Of a DNA stretch of 64,000 bases, positions 9,266 through 18,534 are shown in pieces. The DNA comes from an uncultured Desulfovibrio sp. Lineage in GTDB: Bacteria > Desulfobacterota > Desulfovibrionia > Desulfovibrionales > Desulfovibrionaceae. Within the stretch, counting starts at the first letter, position 1. Each line of letters starts with the position of its first letter. The stretch is from contig NZ_CABSIF010000001.1 of NCBI RefSeq assembly GCF_902477725.1, positions 1 through 64,000 on the forward strand, given 5' to 3'. The notes below the pieces were generated by a model. It was given only the letters and a program-made list of their open reading frames with translations, did not search any database and was not told where the DNA came from. A program made the translations under genes and the position numbers.

Positions 9266-9544
9266 ATGGACAACAGACCTGAAGCCAGACAGACCGATGC
9301 CGAACTCCTGCTGCAACGTCTCGACAACGCGGGCCTCATGGAATACGTCCGGCTGTCGCAAAAAACCGGCAAAATACTCTGGCTCAACTTTCTGTCAGGC
9401 ATTGCCAGAGGGCTGGGTTTCAGCATTGGCGCATCGTTGGTGCTGGCCGTTCTCTACAAGATACTGGCCCGCATCATCAGCATGAACATCCCCTACCTCA
9501 CAGAACTGCTGCAACAGATCATGAATATGGCCAAGGGCGGCTGA
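9266..9544 (+). CDS. Small membrane protein, DUF5665-like
   Basis: A 92-residue protein with a charged N-terminal amphipathic region (residues 1-40) and one membrane segment (FSIGASLVLAVLYKILARII). It resembles the uncharacterised DUF5665 family, to which no function is assigned. The ATG at 9266 has a GAGGGGG ribosome binding site. It sits alone between two terminators. Confidence 0.75.
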   Translation: MDNRPEARQTDAELLLQRLDNAGLMEYVRLSQKTGKILWLNFLSGIARGLGFSIGASLVLAVLYKILARIISMNIPYLTELLQQIMNMAKGG

Positions 9545-9570
9545 CAGGAACGCACATTCGTTTGCCGCAA

Positions 9571-9602
9571 AAAAGGGAGGGAACCAAACGCTCCCTCCCT
9601 TT
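9571..9602. terminator. Bidirectional terminator between the DUF5665 gene and tgt
   Basis: AAAGGGAGGG and CCCTCCCTTT form a stem around a loop of about 10 nt, with A and T runs on its flanks. It serves two convergent genes. Confidence 0.8.
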
Positions 9603-9624
9603 ATATGGGTAGTATTTGTTGCGC

Positions 9625-10764
9625 TTACGAGCCAGCGGCGGCGCGGGCGGCTTCATCGGGATACAGGGCCGTGATTTTCGCCAGAAAATCCATATAGCGC
9701 CCTTCCACGATGGCCTGCCGCGCGTTGCGCGCCAGATCGAGAAAATAGGTGAGGTTGTGCAGGGAATTGAGCCGGAATGACAGCAATTCCTGACTGGCAT
9801 ACAGATGCCGCAGATAGGCGCGCGAAAAATTGCGGCAGGCGTAGCAACGGCAGTTGGGGTCAAGGGGGCCGTCGTCTTCGGCAAATTCGCGCCGCTTGAT
9901 GTTGATCTTGCCAAGCGACGTGTAGAGCGTGCCGTTACGCGCATTGCGGGTGGGCAGCACGCAGTCGAACATGTCCACCCCGGCATGGATGCCCGTGGCA
10001 ATGTCCAGCGGCGTCCCCACGCCCATAAGGTAGCGCGGCTTTTCACCCGGCAGCAGGGGCGCTGTGTGGTAGAGCAGATCATACATCTTGTCTTTCGGCT
10101 CGCCCACCGAAAGCCCGCCAATGGCAAAGCCGTCAAAATCCATGCTGCACAATTCGTTTACCGAGCGTTCGCGCAGGTCTTTGTAAAAACCACCCTGCGT
10201 GATGCCAAACATCAGATTGTGCGCCGAACCGGGCGGATAGGCGTCCATGGCGCGCTTGGCCCAGCGCGTGGTCAGGGCCAGGGATTTTTCCGTATAGGCG
10301 TAATCCGCGCCAAAGGGCACGCATTCGTCAAGCACCATCATGATGTCTGAATTCAGATTGCGCTGAATTTGCAGCACTTTTTCAGGCGTGAACAGATGCT
10401 TTGAGCCATCAAGGTGCGAGCGGAACTCCACGCCTTCCTCGCGGATCTTGCGCAGCGAGCTCAGGCTGAATACCTGAAAACCGCCGCTGTCCGTCAGGAT
10501 GGAGCCAGGCCAGGAGGCGAACTTGTGCAGCCCCCCGCGCCTGTGCACAAGCTCATCGCCGGGGCGCAGATAAAGGTGATAGGTATTGCCCAGAATGATG
10601 GGCGCGCCAATGGCGGCCAGATCATCCGGGGCAAGAGCCTTGACGGATCCCACGGTTCCCACGGGCATAAAAATAGGCGTGGGGATAGTGCCGTGAGCCG
10701 TGCGCAGCACCCCGGCGCGGGCCGCGCCGTCGGTGTGTTCGATGGTAAATACGGATTGGGACAT
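9625..10764 (-). CDS. tgt: tRNA-guanine transglycosylase (queuine synthesis)
   Basis: Exchanges the wobble guanine of GUN-anticodon tRNAs for preQ1. The 379-residue protein carries TDSGGFQVFSL with the catalytic Asp92. The nucleophile region is DMFDCVLPTRNARNG. A zinc site (CRCYACR followed by HLYAS) lies in the C-terminal part. The ATG at 10764 gives the usual N-terminus (MSQSVFTIEH); the open frame extends upstream without support. It lies near a queuosine-precursor transporter. Confidence 0.96.
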   Translation of the reverse strand: MSQSVFTIEHTDGAARAGVLRTAHGTIPTPIFMPVGTVGSVKALAPDDLAAIGAPIILGNTYHLYLRPGDELVHRRGGLHKFASWPGSILTDSGGFQVFSLSSLRKIREEGVEFRSHLDGSKHLFTPEKVLQIQRNLNSDIMMVLDECVPFGADYAYTEKSLALTTRWAKRAMDAYPPGSAHNLMFGITQGGFYKDLRERSVNELCSMDFDGFAIGGLSVGEPKDKMYDLLYHTAPLLPGEKPRYLMGVGTPLDIATGIHAGVDMFDCVLPTRNARNGTLYTSLGKINIKRREFAEDDGPLDPNCRCYACRNFSRAYLRHLYASQELLSFRLNSLHNLTYFLDLARNARQAIVEGRYMDFLAKITALYPDEAARAAAGS

Positions 10765-11080
10765 GCCGCGCAGAGTAGCCGCAAGCGCCGCACTGCGCAA
10801 GAGGGGAGCACGCCGCACCGTGAGCAGATATTCGCGGATTCCGGCTCAAAAAATTAAGGTTTGCGGCAAAAGTGACGCGGATGCAGCACGGCTAATTGTT
10901 GTGCCTCGGGGGCAATATTGTTAAGGTTGCTCCCTTTCATTAAAGGGTGTTGCGCGCAAGGGCCGGGGCCGTTGCGCCGGGGGGCCGCAAAGGACGGCGA
11001 CCCTTCGCTGCCGCCATGCGCGGTGCGCGGACAAACCGCGCAGAATGTCCTTCAGCAAAGTTCAAATGAGGGAATTCCCT

Positions 11081-12217
11081 GTGAGCGATTGCACGTTTTC
11101 ACCATCGCTGTGCCACATTGATCTGGCCGCCATCCGCCGCAATTTTGGCCGCATGGGCAAGGCTGAAAAGCTTATGCCGGTCATCAAGTCTGACGCCTAC
11201 GGCCACGGCCTTGTACCTGTGGCGCGGGTTTTGTCTGATGCAGGCGCACGGCGCTTTGCCGTGGGAACCGTATCGGAAGGCATGGCCCTGCGCGACGCTG
11301 GACTGCGGCAAACCATTGTACCGCTTCTGGGCGCGCTCACCGATGTGGAATGGCAGGGAGCGGCCATGCAGGGCCTGACCCCGGTGGTGGGCAACTTTGA
11401 CCAGCTTGAACGCGCCGCCGCCCATTGCCACGCCGGGCGCATCCTACGCGTTGCCATAAAGTGCGAAACCGGCATGGGCCGCCTTGGCTTTTCGCAGGAA
11501 GAACTGCCTCATGCTATCGACCGTCTGCGCAATATCCCGGGCATCTCCCCGGCCATGGTCATATCGCACTTTTCCTGCGCCGATGTGCCGGAACAGGAAG
11601 CCTATTCGCAGGATCAGATCAAGCGCTTTACCGCCATGTCTGACGCGTTGCGTGCGGCATTCCCCGACATTGAGCGCTCGCTCTGCAATACGGCTGGCAC
11701 CATAGGCCGCCCCGAAGCGCATTTCGAGGTATGCCGCCCCGGCATTTCGCTCTACGGCGGCAATCCCTTTACGGGAACCTCATGGGAAAGCAAGGGTGCC
11801 GCGCTCGGTCTGGAATGGGCCATGAGCGTCAGCGCACCTGTTATCGAAGTACGGCAGGTGACCGAGGGCCGCAGCGTGTCGTATGGCCGGCTGTTCACGG
11901 CGCAGAAGCCTGCTACAGTGGCGGTTGTTGCCATTGGCTACGCCACTGCTTTCAACCGCTCGCTCTCCACACGTGCCGCCATGCTCATCAACGGACGGCG
12001 CGCCCCCCAGGTGGGCCGGGTGTGCATGGGCATGATCATGGCCGATGTCAGCGATCTGCCGCCCGTGCGCGTGGGCGACACCGCATGGCTTGTGGGCGGC
12101 CCCGCCGAGGCGGGACAAAAAGCGGTGACGCCGCAGGACATAGCGGATACGCTGGGCACTATTTCCTACGAAGTCCTCTGCCTTTTTGGCGGCATGAACC
12201 CGCGCGTCTACGCATAG
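11081..12217 (+). CDS. alr: Alanine racemase
   Basis: PLP enzyme that supplies D-alanine for peptidoglycan. The PLP lysine lies in PVIKSDAYGHG and the second catalytic residue, Tyr, in VSYGRLF. VCMGMIMADVS near the C-terminus is also typical. I chose the GTG at 11081 because GAGGGA lies 7 nt upstream and the N-terminus then has the usual distance to CHIDLAAIRRNF. ATGs at 11045 and 11066 are possible but lack a good RBS. The length is 378 residues. Confidence 0.94.
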   Translation: MSDCTFSPSLCHIDLAAIRRNFGRMGKAEKLMPVIKSDAYGHGLVPVARVLSDAGARRFAVGTVSEGMALRDAGLRQTIVPLLGALTDVEWQGAAMQGLTPVVGNFDQLERAAAHCHAGRILRVAIKCETGMGRLGFSQEELPHAIDRLRNIPGISPAMVISHFSCADVPEQEAYSQDQIKRFTAMSDALRAAFPDIERSLCNTAGTIGRPEAHFEVCRPGISLYGGNPFTGTSWESKGAALGLEWAMSVSAPVIEVRQVTEGRSVSYGRLFTAQKPATVAVVAIGYATAFNRSLSTRAAMLINGRRAPQVGRVCMGMIMADVSDLPPVRVGDTAWLVGGPAEAGQKAVTPQDIADTLGTISYEVLCLFGGMNPRVYA

Positions 12218-12269
12218 CCCACTGCATCCCCCTGGCAGTGCAGGCTTTCGGCCTTCTGAAAATTTCGGC

Positions 12270-12298
12270 TTGACAGGCCCATTTGCCGGAAGTATAAG
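12270..12298 (+). promoter_or_regulatory. Sigma70-type promoter of the rpsF operon
   Basis: TTGACA at 12270-12275, a 17-nt spacer, and TATAAG at 12293-12298. Transcription would start about 55 nt before rpsF. Confidence 0.82.
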
Positions 12299-12357
12299 AC
12301 TCGTTCCTTGCTCGCGCCCCGTGTGGCGTGGGCTGCCAATCCAAAAGGAGAATACCA

Positions 12358-12666
12358 ATGCGGAAATTTGAAACCCTGCTGCTCCTTTCCCCGGAGCTTT
12401 CCGCCGACAATCGCGAGGGCATCATCAACGCCCTTACCGCGATCATCGAGCGTGAGAAGGGCATCATGGTGGAAGTGGACAATTGGGGCATGCGCGACCT
12501 CGCCTACCCGGTTCGCAAACTGATGCGCGGCTTTTATGTGCGTCTGGTGTACCAGGCTCCTGCTGAGCTTATCGCAGAGCTGGAACGCAACATTCGCATC
12601 ACCGACGGCATCTTCAAGTTTGTGACCGTCAAGCTGGCCGACGAAGTGGCCGGGGAGGTTGCCTAA
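12358..12666 (+). CDS. rpsF: 30S ribosomal protein S6
   Basis: Small-subunit protein that pairs with S18. The 102-residue product shows the S6 pattern: MRKFETLLLLSPE at the start, VDNWGMRDLAYPVRK in the middle, and ELERNIRITDGIFKFVTVK at the end. The ATG at 12358 follows AAGGAG. It is the first gene of the conserved rpsF-rpsR-rplI-dnaB operon and has a well-matched promoter. Confidence 0.97.
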   Translation: MRKFETLLLLSPELSADNREGIINALTAIIEREKGIMVEVDNWGMRDLAYPVRKLMRGFYVRLVYQAPAELIAELERNIRITDGIFKFVTVKLADEVAGEVA

Positions 12667-12667
12667 C

Positions 12668-12931
12668 ATGGCTTTTAAAAAGAAATTTGCCCCGCGCCGC
12701 AAGTTCTGCCGCTTCTGCGCAGATAAAGATCTGCCCCTGGATTACAAGCGCGCCGACATCCTGCGCGACTTTATCACCGAGCGCGGCAAGATCATTGCCC
12801 GCCGCATCACCGGCACCTGCGCACATCACCAGCGCCTGCTGACCCGCGAAATCAAGCGCGCCCGCCAGATGGCCCTGCTCATCTACACCGCGACGCACGA
12901 TTCCGGCGTCAAGAAAAAGAGCACCATTTAA
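12668..12931 (+). CDS. rpsR: 30S ribosomal protein S18
   Basis: Binds S6 and the central domain of 16S rRNA. The 87-residue product has the S18 core (DYKRADILRDFITERGKIIARRITG). Cysteines in CRFC and a TCAHH motif suggest the zinc-binding (C+) form. It starts 1 nt after the rpsF stop, so translation is probably coupled. Confidence 0.97.
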   Translation: MAFKKKFAPRRKFCRFCADKDLPLDYKRADILRDFITERGKIIARRITGTCAHHQRLLTREIKRARQMALLIYTATHDSGVKKKSTI

Positions 12932-12941
12932 GGAGGCGCAC

Positions 12942-13448
12942 ATGAAACTGATACTTCGCGCCGACGTTGAAAATCTCGGCAGCCTTGGCGATGTGGTTGA
13001 AGTGAAAGCTGGTTATGGCCGCAATTTCCTGCTCCCGCAGGGTCTGGCCATGGTCGCTTCACCTTCCAACCTCAAAAGCTTTGAACAGGAACGCAAAAAG
13101 CTTCAGGCCCGCATGGATGCCGTGCGCGCTGACGCCCAGTCCCTCCAGGCACGCCTGGAAGCCCTGGAAGTTGTTATTCCCATGCACGTGGGCGACAACG
13201 ACAAGCTTTACGGCTCCGTCACCACCACCATCATCGGCGATGCTCTTACCGCCCTTGGTGTGGAAGTTGACCGCCGTCGTATCCTTATGGATGCCCCCAT
13301 CCGTACCCTTGGTGAACATCCCGTTCGCGTGCGCCTGCACGCCAGCGTGATCGCCGTGGTGCCGGTGAAGGTCATCTCCGACCATCAGCCCATCGAAGAA
13401 GAACCCGCACCTGCTGCGCCCGCTGAAGAAGCCGAGGCAGCCCAGTAG
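12942..13448 (+). CDS. rplI: 50S ribosomal protein L9
   Basis: Large-subunit protein binding domain V of 23S rRNA. The N-terminal domain has the signature GDVVEVKAGYGRNFLLPQGLA, followed by the long connecting helix and the C-terminal domain. At 168 residues it is longer than the usual 148-150, because of an acidic Ala/Pro/Glu-rich tail (IEEEPAPAAPAEEAEAAQ). It is preceded by an AGGAGG ribosome binding site. Confidence 0.97.
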   Translation: MKLILRADVENLGSLGDVVEVKAGYGRNFLLPQGLAMVASPSNLKSFEQERKKLQARMDAVRADAQSLQARLEALEVVIPMHVGDNDKLYGSVTTTIIGDALTALGVEVDRRRILMDAPIRTLGEHPVRVRLHASVIAVVPVKVISDHQPIEEEPAPAAPAEEAEAAQ

Positions 13449-13456
13449 GGGTTTGC

Positions 13457-14953
13457 GTGGTTTCCCGCAACGATAGCAATTCCGCCCCCGGCCACGCGGC
13501 CGGGGGCTCGCCTTTTGGGCAGGGCCGCAACAAGGATGGCCAGTCTCGCTCTTCAAGCGCGCACAGCGCAGAAAAGGCCGAGGCCGACATTCTGCGACGT
13601 GTGCCCCCCCACAGTGTTGAAGCTGAACAGGCTGTGCTCGGCGGCGTTTTCATGCGCCCCCAGCTCATGCACTCCATCGCTGACCAGCTCACTGACGAAG
13701 ATTTTTACCTGCCCGCACACGCCACCATCTTCAAGGCGTTTCTAGAACTTTACCGCAAATCGGCCCCTCTCGACCTTATTGCCACCGCCGAGCAGCTCAA
13801 GAGCATGAACGCCCTTGAAGAAGCCGGCGGCGCGGTATATCTGGGCGAGCTGGCGCAGGCCGTTGTTTCCGGCGCCAATGCGGAATACTACGCCACCATA
13901 GTCCGCGACAAATCCTTACAGCGCAGCCTGATCAACGCCTGCTCTGGCATCATAGTCAACTGCTACGATGCCACGCGCGAAGTCGGCGAATTGCTGGACG
14001 AATCCGAACAGGCGGTATTTTCCATCTCGCAGCGCACCTCGGGCAAGGATTTTACCCCCACGCGCGAACTGCTGGAACGGGTATTCGACAAACTTTCCAA
14101 ACTGGCCGATGCCAAGGACGTCATTACAGGCGTCACTACCGGCTATACCCGCCTGGACAAACTGACCGCCGGTCTGCAGCCCTCTGACCTCATTATTGTG
14201 GCGGCCCGTCCAAGTATGGGCAAGACGGCTTTTTCCATGTGTATGGCCATCAACGCGGCCGTACGCCAGAACGTGCCCGTGGCTGTTTTTTCGCTCGAAA
14301 TGAGCAAGGAGCAGCTCATGCAGCGCATGCTGGCCGTGTGGGGCAAGGTGGATCTTTCCAAGCTGCGCCGTCCCTCGCTGCTGACAGACGAAGACTGGCA
14401 GCGCCTCTATGACGCGGCGGACGTTGTTGCCCGTGCGCCCATATTTATTGACGACACCCCGGCCCTCACCACGTTGGAACTGCGCGCCCGCACCCGTCGC
14501 CTCAAGGCGGACAAAGGCCTCGGCATGGTGGTGGTGGACTACCTGCAGCTCATGCGCACCAGCCGCCGCACAGATTCGCGCGAACTGGAAATTTCGGATA
14601 TTTCGCGGTCGCTCAAGGGGCTTGCCAAGGAAATGAACGTGCCCGTGGTTGCGCTTTCGCAGCTTAACCGCAAGGTGGAAGAACGCAGCGACAAGCGCCC
14701 CATGCTTTCTGACCTTCGTGAATCTGGCGCTATCGAGCAGGACGCGGACGTTATCATGTTTGTGTACCGCGATGACGTGTACAAATTCCAGAAACCTGCC
14801 GACCGACCGCCCCAGGGCATTGCTGAAATCATTATCGGCAAGCAACGCAACGGCCCCGTGGGCGTGGCCGAGCTTATGTATATGTCGCCCTACACTTCGT
14901 TTGAAGATATCGCGCCAGACTGGATGCCCCCGCCATCAGAGGGCGGATCCTAG
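13457..14953 (+). CDS. dnaB: Replicative DNA helicase DnaB
   Basis: Hexameric 5'-3' helicase of the replication fork. The 498-residue protein has an N-terminal primase-interacting domain (PHSVEAEQAVLGGVF), a RecA-type domain with Walker A ARPSMGKTAF, and Walker B VVVDYLQLM. SQLNRKVEERSDKRP and LRESGAIEQDADVI follow. The start is GTG with AGGGG upstream, 8 nt after rplI. A Ser/Gly-rich N-terminal extension of about 40 residues precedes the domain. It is the last gene of the ribosomal operon. Confidence 0.96.
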   Translation: MVSRNDSNSAPGHAAGGSPFGQGRNKDGQSRSSSAHSAEKAEADILRRVPPHSVEAEQAVLGGVFMRPQLMHSIADQLTDEDFYLPAHATIFKAFLELYRKSAPLDLIATAEQLKSMNALEEAGGAVYLGELAQAVVSGANAEYYATIVRDKSLQRSLINACSGIIVNCYDATREVGELLDESEQAVFSISQRTSGKDFTPTRELLERVFDKLSKLADAKDVITGVTTGYTRLDKLTAGLQPSDLIIVAARPSMGKTAFSMCMAINAAVRQNVPVAVFSLEMSKEQLMQRMLAVWGKVDLSKLRRPSLLTDEDWQRLYDAADVVARAPIFIDDTPALTTLELRARTRRLKADKGLGMVVVDYLQLMRTSRRTDSRELEISDISRSLKGLAKEMNVPVVALSQLNRKVEERSDKRPMLSDLRESGAIEQDADVIMFVYRDDVYKFQKPADRPPQGIAEIIIGKQRNGPVGVAELMYMSPYTSFEDIAPDWMPPPSEGGS

Positions 14954-15420
14954 CCATTTTCAGAGCCGTACAACTGACGCAAAAGCTGTCGTTGTACGGC
15001 TCTTTAGCATCCTAATTGGTGCGACACTAATAATTACAGCCTGAACGTATTCCCCACGCAATAGCTTTCTATTTTAATGTTGGTTGAACAACCAATCCGA
15101 TTGTTAACAATGCATCTTGCCATTCTTTATCTTTTCAACGCCCGTTGTGTTCCTGCCATGTATTGAACATCCGATGCCCACCGTGTTTTGAGATTCTTTG
15201 CACAATCTCCAGGAACTCATTCGTTTATTTCCACTTCCTCCTGTCCCACTGCGGGTTTGCGCCATTTTTACTCGCGGCAATACGCAATACCAACTTTTTT
15301 TTGGCGATTCGTTGACAAGGCCGACAAAGCGTGTTTCCATGTTTTTCATGGGCCGCGTACCGGTAATACGTTTTACTGGGCGTAAGCGCGGGAAGATTGT
15401 TTTTTTTGAGAGGGTGTTTC
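14954..15420. other. Intergenic region between dnaB and the RRM gene
   Basis: After the dnaB terminator there is no supported gene. A small palindrome (TTGGTTG-AA-CAACCAA, 15080-15095) could be a regulator site. A TTGACA at 15311-15316 is the best -35 candidate for the RRM gene, but no clear -10 follows. Confidence 0.5.
14962..15006 (+). terminator. Terminator of the rpsF-dnaB operon
   Basis: A 13-bp stem (AGAGCCGTACAAC at 14962-14974 with its complement at 14991-15003), a 16-nt loop, and a short T run. Confidence 0.85.
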
Positions 15421-15687
15421 ATGTCTAAGTCCATCTATGTCGGGAACCTTCCTTGGTCTGCCACTGAAGAACAGGTCCAGGACCTTTTTGCCGAATACGG
15501 CAGCGTTCTGTCTGTGAAACTTGTTAGCGACAGGGATACCGGCCGTGCCCGCGGCTTTGGCTTTGTGGAAATGGAAGACGGCGAAGCCGACTCCGCCATT
15601 GAAGCTTTGGACAACTTCAGCTTTGGCGGTCGCACGCTGCGCGTGAACGAAGCCAAACCCAGAGCCCCGCGCCAGCCCCGCTACTAG
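15421..15687 (+). CDS. Small RNA-binding protein with one RRM domain
   Basis: An 88-residue protein that is essentially one RNA recognition motif. RNP2 is IYVGNL at the start and RNP1 is RGFGFVEM in the middle; a short basic tail (RAPRQPRY) follows. Such single-RRM proteins are common in cyanobacteria and delta-proteobacteria and are often linked to cold response; no target can be read here. The ATG at 15421 follows GAGAGGG. A terminator follows directly. Confidence 0.92.
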   Translation: MSKSIYVGNLPWSATEEQVQDLFAEYGSVLSVKLVSDRDTGRARGFGFVEMEDGEADSAIEALDNFSFGGRTLRVNEAKPRAPRQPRY

Positions 15688-15708
15688 GGCGCTGTAACGG
15701 ACAAATAC

Positions 15709-15732
15709 ACGCCCCAACCGGGGCGTTTTTTG
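15709..15732 (+). terminator. Terminator after the RRM gene
   Basis: ACGCCCC and GGGGCGT pair across a 4-nt loop (AACC), followed by TTTTTTG. Confidence 0.87.
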
Positions 15733-16718
15733 TTGCGCGCACCTCTTAGGGGTCGCCCAAGGGCGCTCCTGCACATTCTAGCGCGGCGGGGCTTTTCCGG
15801 TAGTCTCTGGCTGCCGAAAGCCCCGCCGCAGCATTTTTGCCCCCTACCGCCATCCGCCGAATGTTTCTCCCTCCATGCTCACAGGCAAACGCTGAGCCTT
15901 CCCGCGCGCCGCTGAACTCCCAGCCGCACTGCCAGCTTGCCCCTCTCCTGATGCCGTAAAGCTCATCGTTTGAAGCAACACGCTCACGCACATGCCTGCT
16001 GCCCACGTTCCACGCAAGTGCCCCGGCATCACTCCTGCGCCCCCCTACGACTTGCCCCTCATGCGGCCAAAACTTCGCCCTGCTCAGCACGGAGAAACGG
16101 CTACGCCTCCCGCCTCAGCGTTCTCTTGCCCCTGAGTAAAAACAGACTGCATTGCTATGCAACAAGGCAAGGGCATTGTAGCCCTGCCTGAGGCCCTTGC
16201 CTGCAAAACCGCTGCTCAACACGCCCTCCAATTGCTTGTCGAGACGGAAGAAAGCCCACAGGCCTCAAAAGCCGCTACTATTGCATGCCTCTTTTTCCTA
16301 CTGAACCTGCATGCTCCAGCTACATATATTGCACACAATCCTGATTACTGGATTGTTTATGTGTATAGAAATGATCATTTCAACAAAAAATTTTATTTAT
16401 AATTTATTTTTATGAATATTAACGACTATAAAAAATAATTATTGCATGACTTAGGCTATTAATTGTAATGTATTGATAATTTCAATAGCTAGTTTTATGC
16501 CAAATTTGGCTTATTTAAATTGTATAAACAATCAATGAAATATTTCACATACGTTGTTTACACATAATAATTCTGCCTTATTCATAAAACACAATACGCT
16601 CATTGATTGAACAGTTTCTATCAATTGCAAACATAATTCGCACAACAGGTAAACAACGCAGGCACGGCGCGGTCGGTAAAAATACAATCATACCGCAGAG
16701 ACGCATTCGGGACTGACT
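15733..16718. other. Long gene-poor region, GC-rich then strongly AT-rich
   Basis: Nearly 1 kb with no gene I can support. The open frames at 15746-16090 (minus) and 15970-16402 (plus) give compositionally random products without ribosome binding sites. From about 16330 to 16640 the sequence turns AT-rich, and it contains a perfect 12-bp palindrome TGAAATATTTCA at 16536-16547. This stretch probably holds the promoter and regulatory sites of the operon at 16719. Confidence 0.5.
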
Positions 16719-18533
16719 ATGCCAAACACCCGCTTTGACCTCACGCATCCCCCTTTTGATCTGCTGACTCTGGCAGAGGCATCTGCCCTGTCGGCCTCCG
16801 CCGATATTCTGTTTTTCAACAATGATCAGGAGATCCTTGCCTCGGGGAGTGAGGTTGATGCGCTCTATCTGGTCATGAAGGGCCTTGTTCGTGAAATGTC
16901 GGGCGAGGAAATTGTGGGGGCATACCGAGAGCACGAGGCCTTTGATTGTCGCGCTCTGGCCACAGGCAGAACGCGGCACAGGTTTGTGGCGCATGAAGAA
17001 GTGCTGCTTTGCGTGTTCCCTGGGCGGGAGGTGCTGGCCCTGACGGAAAAGAACTCGCTTTTCGGCGCGTACTTTTTTGCAACCGTGTCCGACAAGTTGG
17101 GTCAGCTTGTCCAAAGCCGCGACCGCCGCGAATGGCAGAGCCTTTTTGCGGTCAAGATCAGCGATGCCGGCTTTCGCCCCCCCATATTTGCCGAAGCAAC
17201 GGATACCATTGCCCACGCCGCGCAGCGCATGAAGGAAAGCCGGAGACGATCCATATTTGTGCGCGATGGTTCCAGCACCGGGATTTTCACCACGGGCGAC
17301 TTTTGCGACATCGTGGCCAACGCGGTTTCCAACCAGACCCCACTCAGGGCCTGCGCGCAGTTTTCCCTGTTGAGCTGCGAAAAGGACGACTACCTTTTCA
17401 ATGCCCTGCTTCTCATGACCCGCCACAACATCCACCGCATTGTGGTGACGGACAAGGGGCAGCCTGTGGGCGTTCTGGCCATGATCGACCTGCTTTCCTA
17501 TTTCTCCAACCATTCCCTGTCGATCGCGCGGCAGCTCGAGGCGGCCACCACACTGGCCGACCTGCACAGCGCCATGCGGGACATGGAAGCCCTGATAACA
17601 ACCCTCGTTACCCAGGGCATAAAAACGCCCCAGCTCGCGCGCCTTGTGCAGGTGCTCAACGCGCAGCTCATGGCCCGCCTCTGGCAGATGACGGCCACGC
17701 CCGCCGTATTTGCCGGGAGCGCCCTGCTTGCCCTTGGCTCCGAAGGCCGGGGTGAGCAGATACTGAAAACCGACCAGGACAACGCGCTGATCCTTGCGGA
17801 AGGCCTGGACGAAAAGGAGGTGGAACTCTCTGCAAACAGTTTTACGGAGCGCATGCTCAGCCTTGGCTACCCGCCCTGCCCCGGCGACATGATGGTGAAC
17901 CAGCCGCTCTGGCGGCACACGATGCGCGGATGGGAACGGACCTTGCGTCAGTGGGCGGATTCCGCGCAGGGCGAGGGGCTTATGCATCTGGCAATTTTTC
18001 TGGATGCGGAAACAGTCTCCGGCCCAGCCTCATGGCTTGAGGCCTGCCGCAAGGCCTTGCGTTCGGCCCTGCACGATGATGCGGCGTGGTTTGCGCGCAT
18101 GGCCCTGCCCATTGAACAGTTCCCCACCCGAGCAGGCGAAAGCGGTTTTTGGCGGCAACTGCTGAACCGCGAAAAAAATGCCCTGCTCGACATCAAGAAA
18201 GCGGGCATCTTCCCCATTGTCCACGGCACCCGCGTTCTGGCTCTGGAGGCGGGCATTGATGCCACCAACACCTTTGACCGACTGGAGGCCCTCACATCTC
18301 GCAGTACTATTGAAAAATCACAGGCGGATGATCTGGCCGAATCTCTGGCCTTTCTGATGCGCCTGCGGCTGGACGCAGGCCTTGAAATGCTGCGCAAGGG
18401 GAACCCCCTGAGCAACGAGATTGATACGGCCTCCCTGTCCACTCTGGACAAAGACCTGTTGCAGGACGCCCTTCAGGTGGTCAAGCGCTTCAAACGCATG
18501 ATCAACCAGCGCTACGGGCTGGACAGGTTCTGA
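16719..18533 (+). CDS. Cyclic-nucleotide-binding-like / CBS pair / DUF294 nucleotidyltransferase-like protein
   Basis: A 604-residue protein. Residues 20-130 form a cNMP-binding-like beta domain and 150-265 a CBS pair. A nucleotidyltransferase-like DUF294 domain follows, with GSEGRGEQ at 340-347 and TDQDNAL at 351-357, then a helical DUF294 C-terminal domain. It resembles a GlnD-type sensor or modifying enzyme, but its substrate is unknown. The next three genes (exonuclease, DUF485, acetate-type symporter) run with it, which suggests that it regulates carbon uptake. That role is inference. Confidence 0.85.
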   Translation: MPNTRFDLTHPPFDLLTLAEASALSASADILFFNNDQEILASGSEVDALYLVMKGLVREMSGEEIVGAYREHEAFDCRALATGRTRHRFVAHEEVLLCVFPGREVLALTEKNSLFGAYFFATVSDKLGQLVQSRDRREWQSLFAVKISDAGFRPPIFAEATDTIAHAAQRMKESRRRSIFVRDGSSTGIFTTGDFCDIVANAVSNQTPLRACAQFSLLSCEKDDYLFNALLLMTRHNIHRIVVTDKGQPVGVLAMIDLLSYFSNHSLSIARQLEAATTLADLHSAMRDMEALITTLVTQGIKTPQLARLVQVLNAQLMARLWQMTATPAVFAGSALLALGSEGRGEQILKTDQDNALILAEGLDEKEVELSANSFTERMLSLGYPPCPGDMMVNQPLWRHTMRGWERTLRQWADSAQGEGLMHLAIFLDAETVSGPASWLEACRKALRSALHDDAAWFARMALPIEQFPTRAGESGFWRQLLNREKNALLDIKKAGIFPIVHGTRVLALEAGIDATNTFDRLEALTSRSTIEKSQADDLAESLAFLMRLRLDAGLEMLRKGNPLSNEIDTASLSTLDKDLLQDALQVVKRFKRMINQRYGLDRF

Positions 18534-18534
18534 A

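Noticed and set aside
15746..16402. Several small open frames in the 15.7-16.4 kb gap
   Set aside because: Compositionally random products, no ribosome binding sites, and no motif; treated as non-coding.
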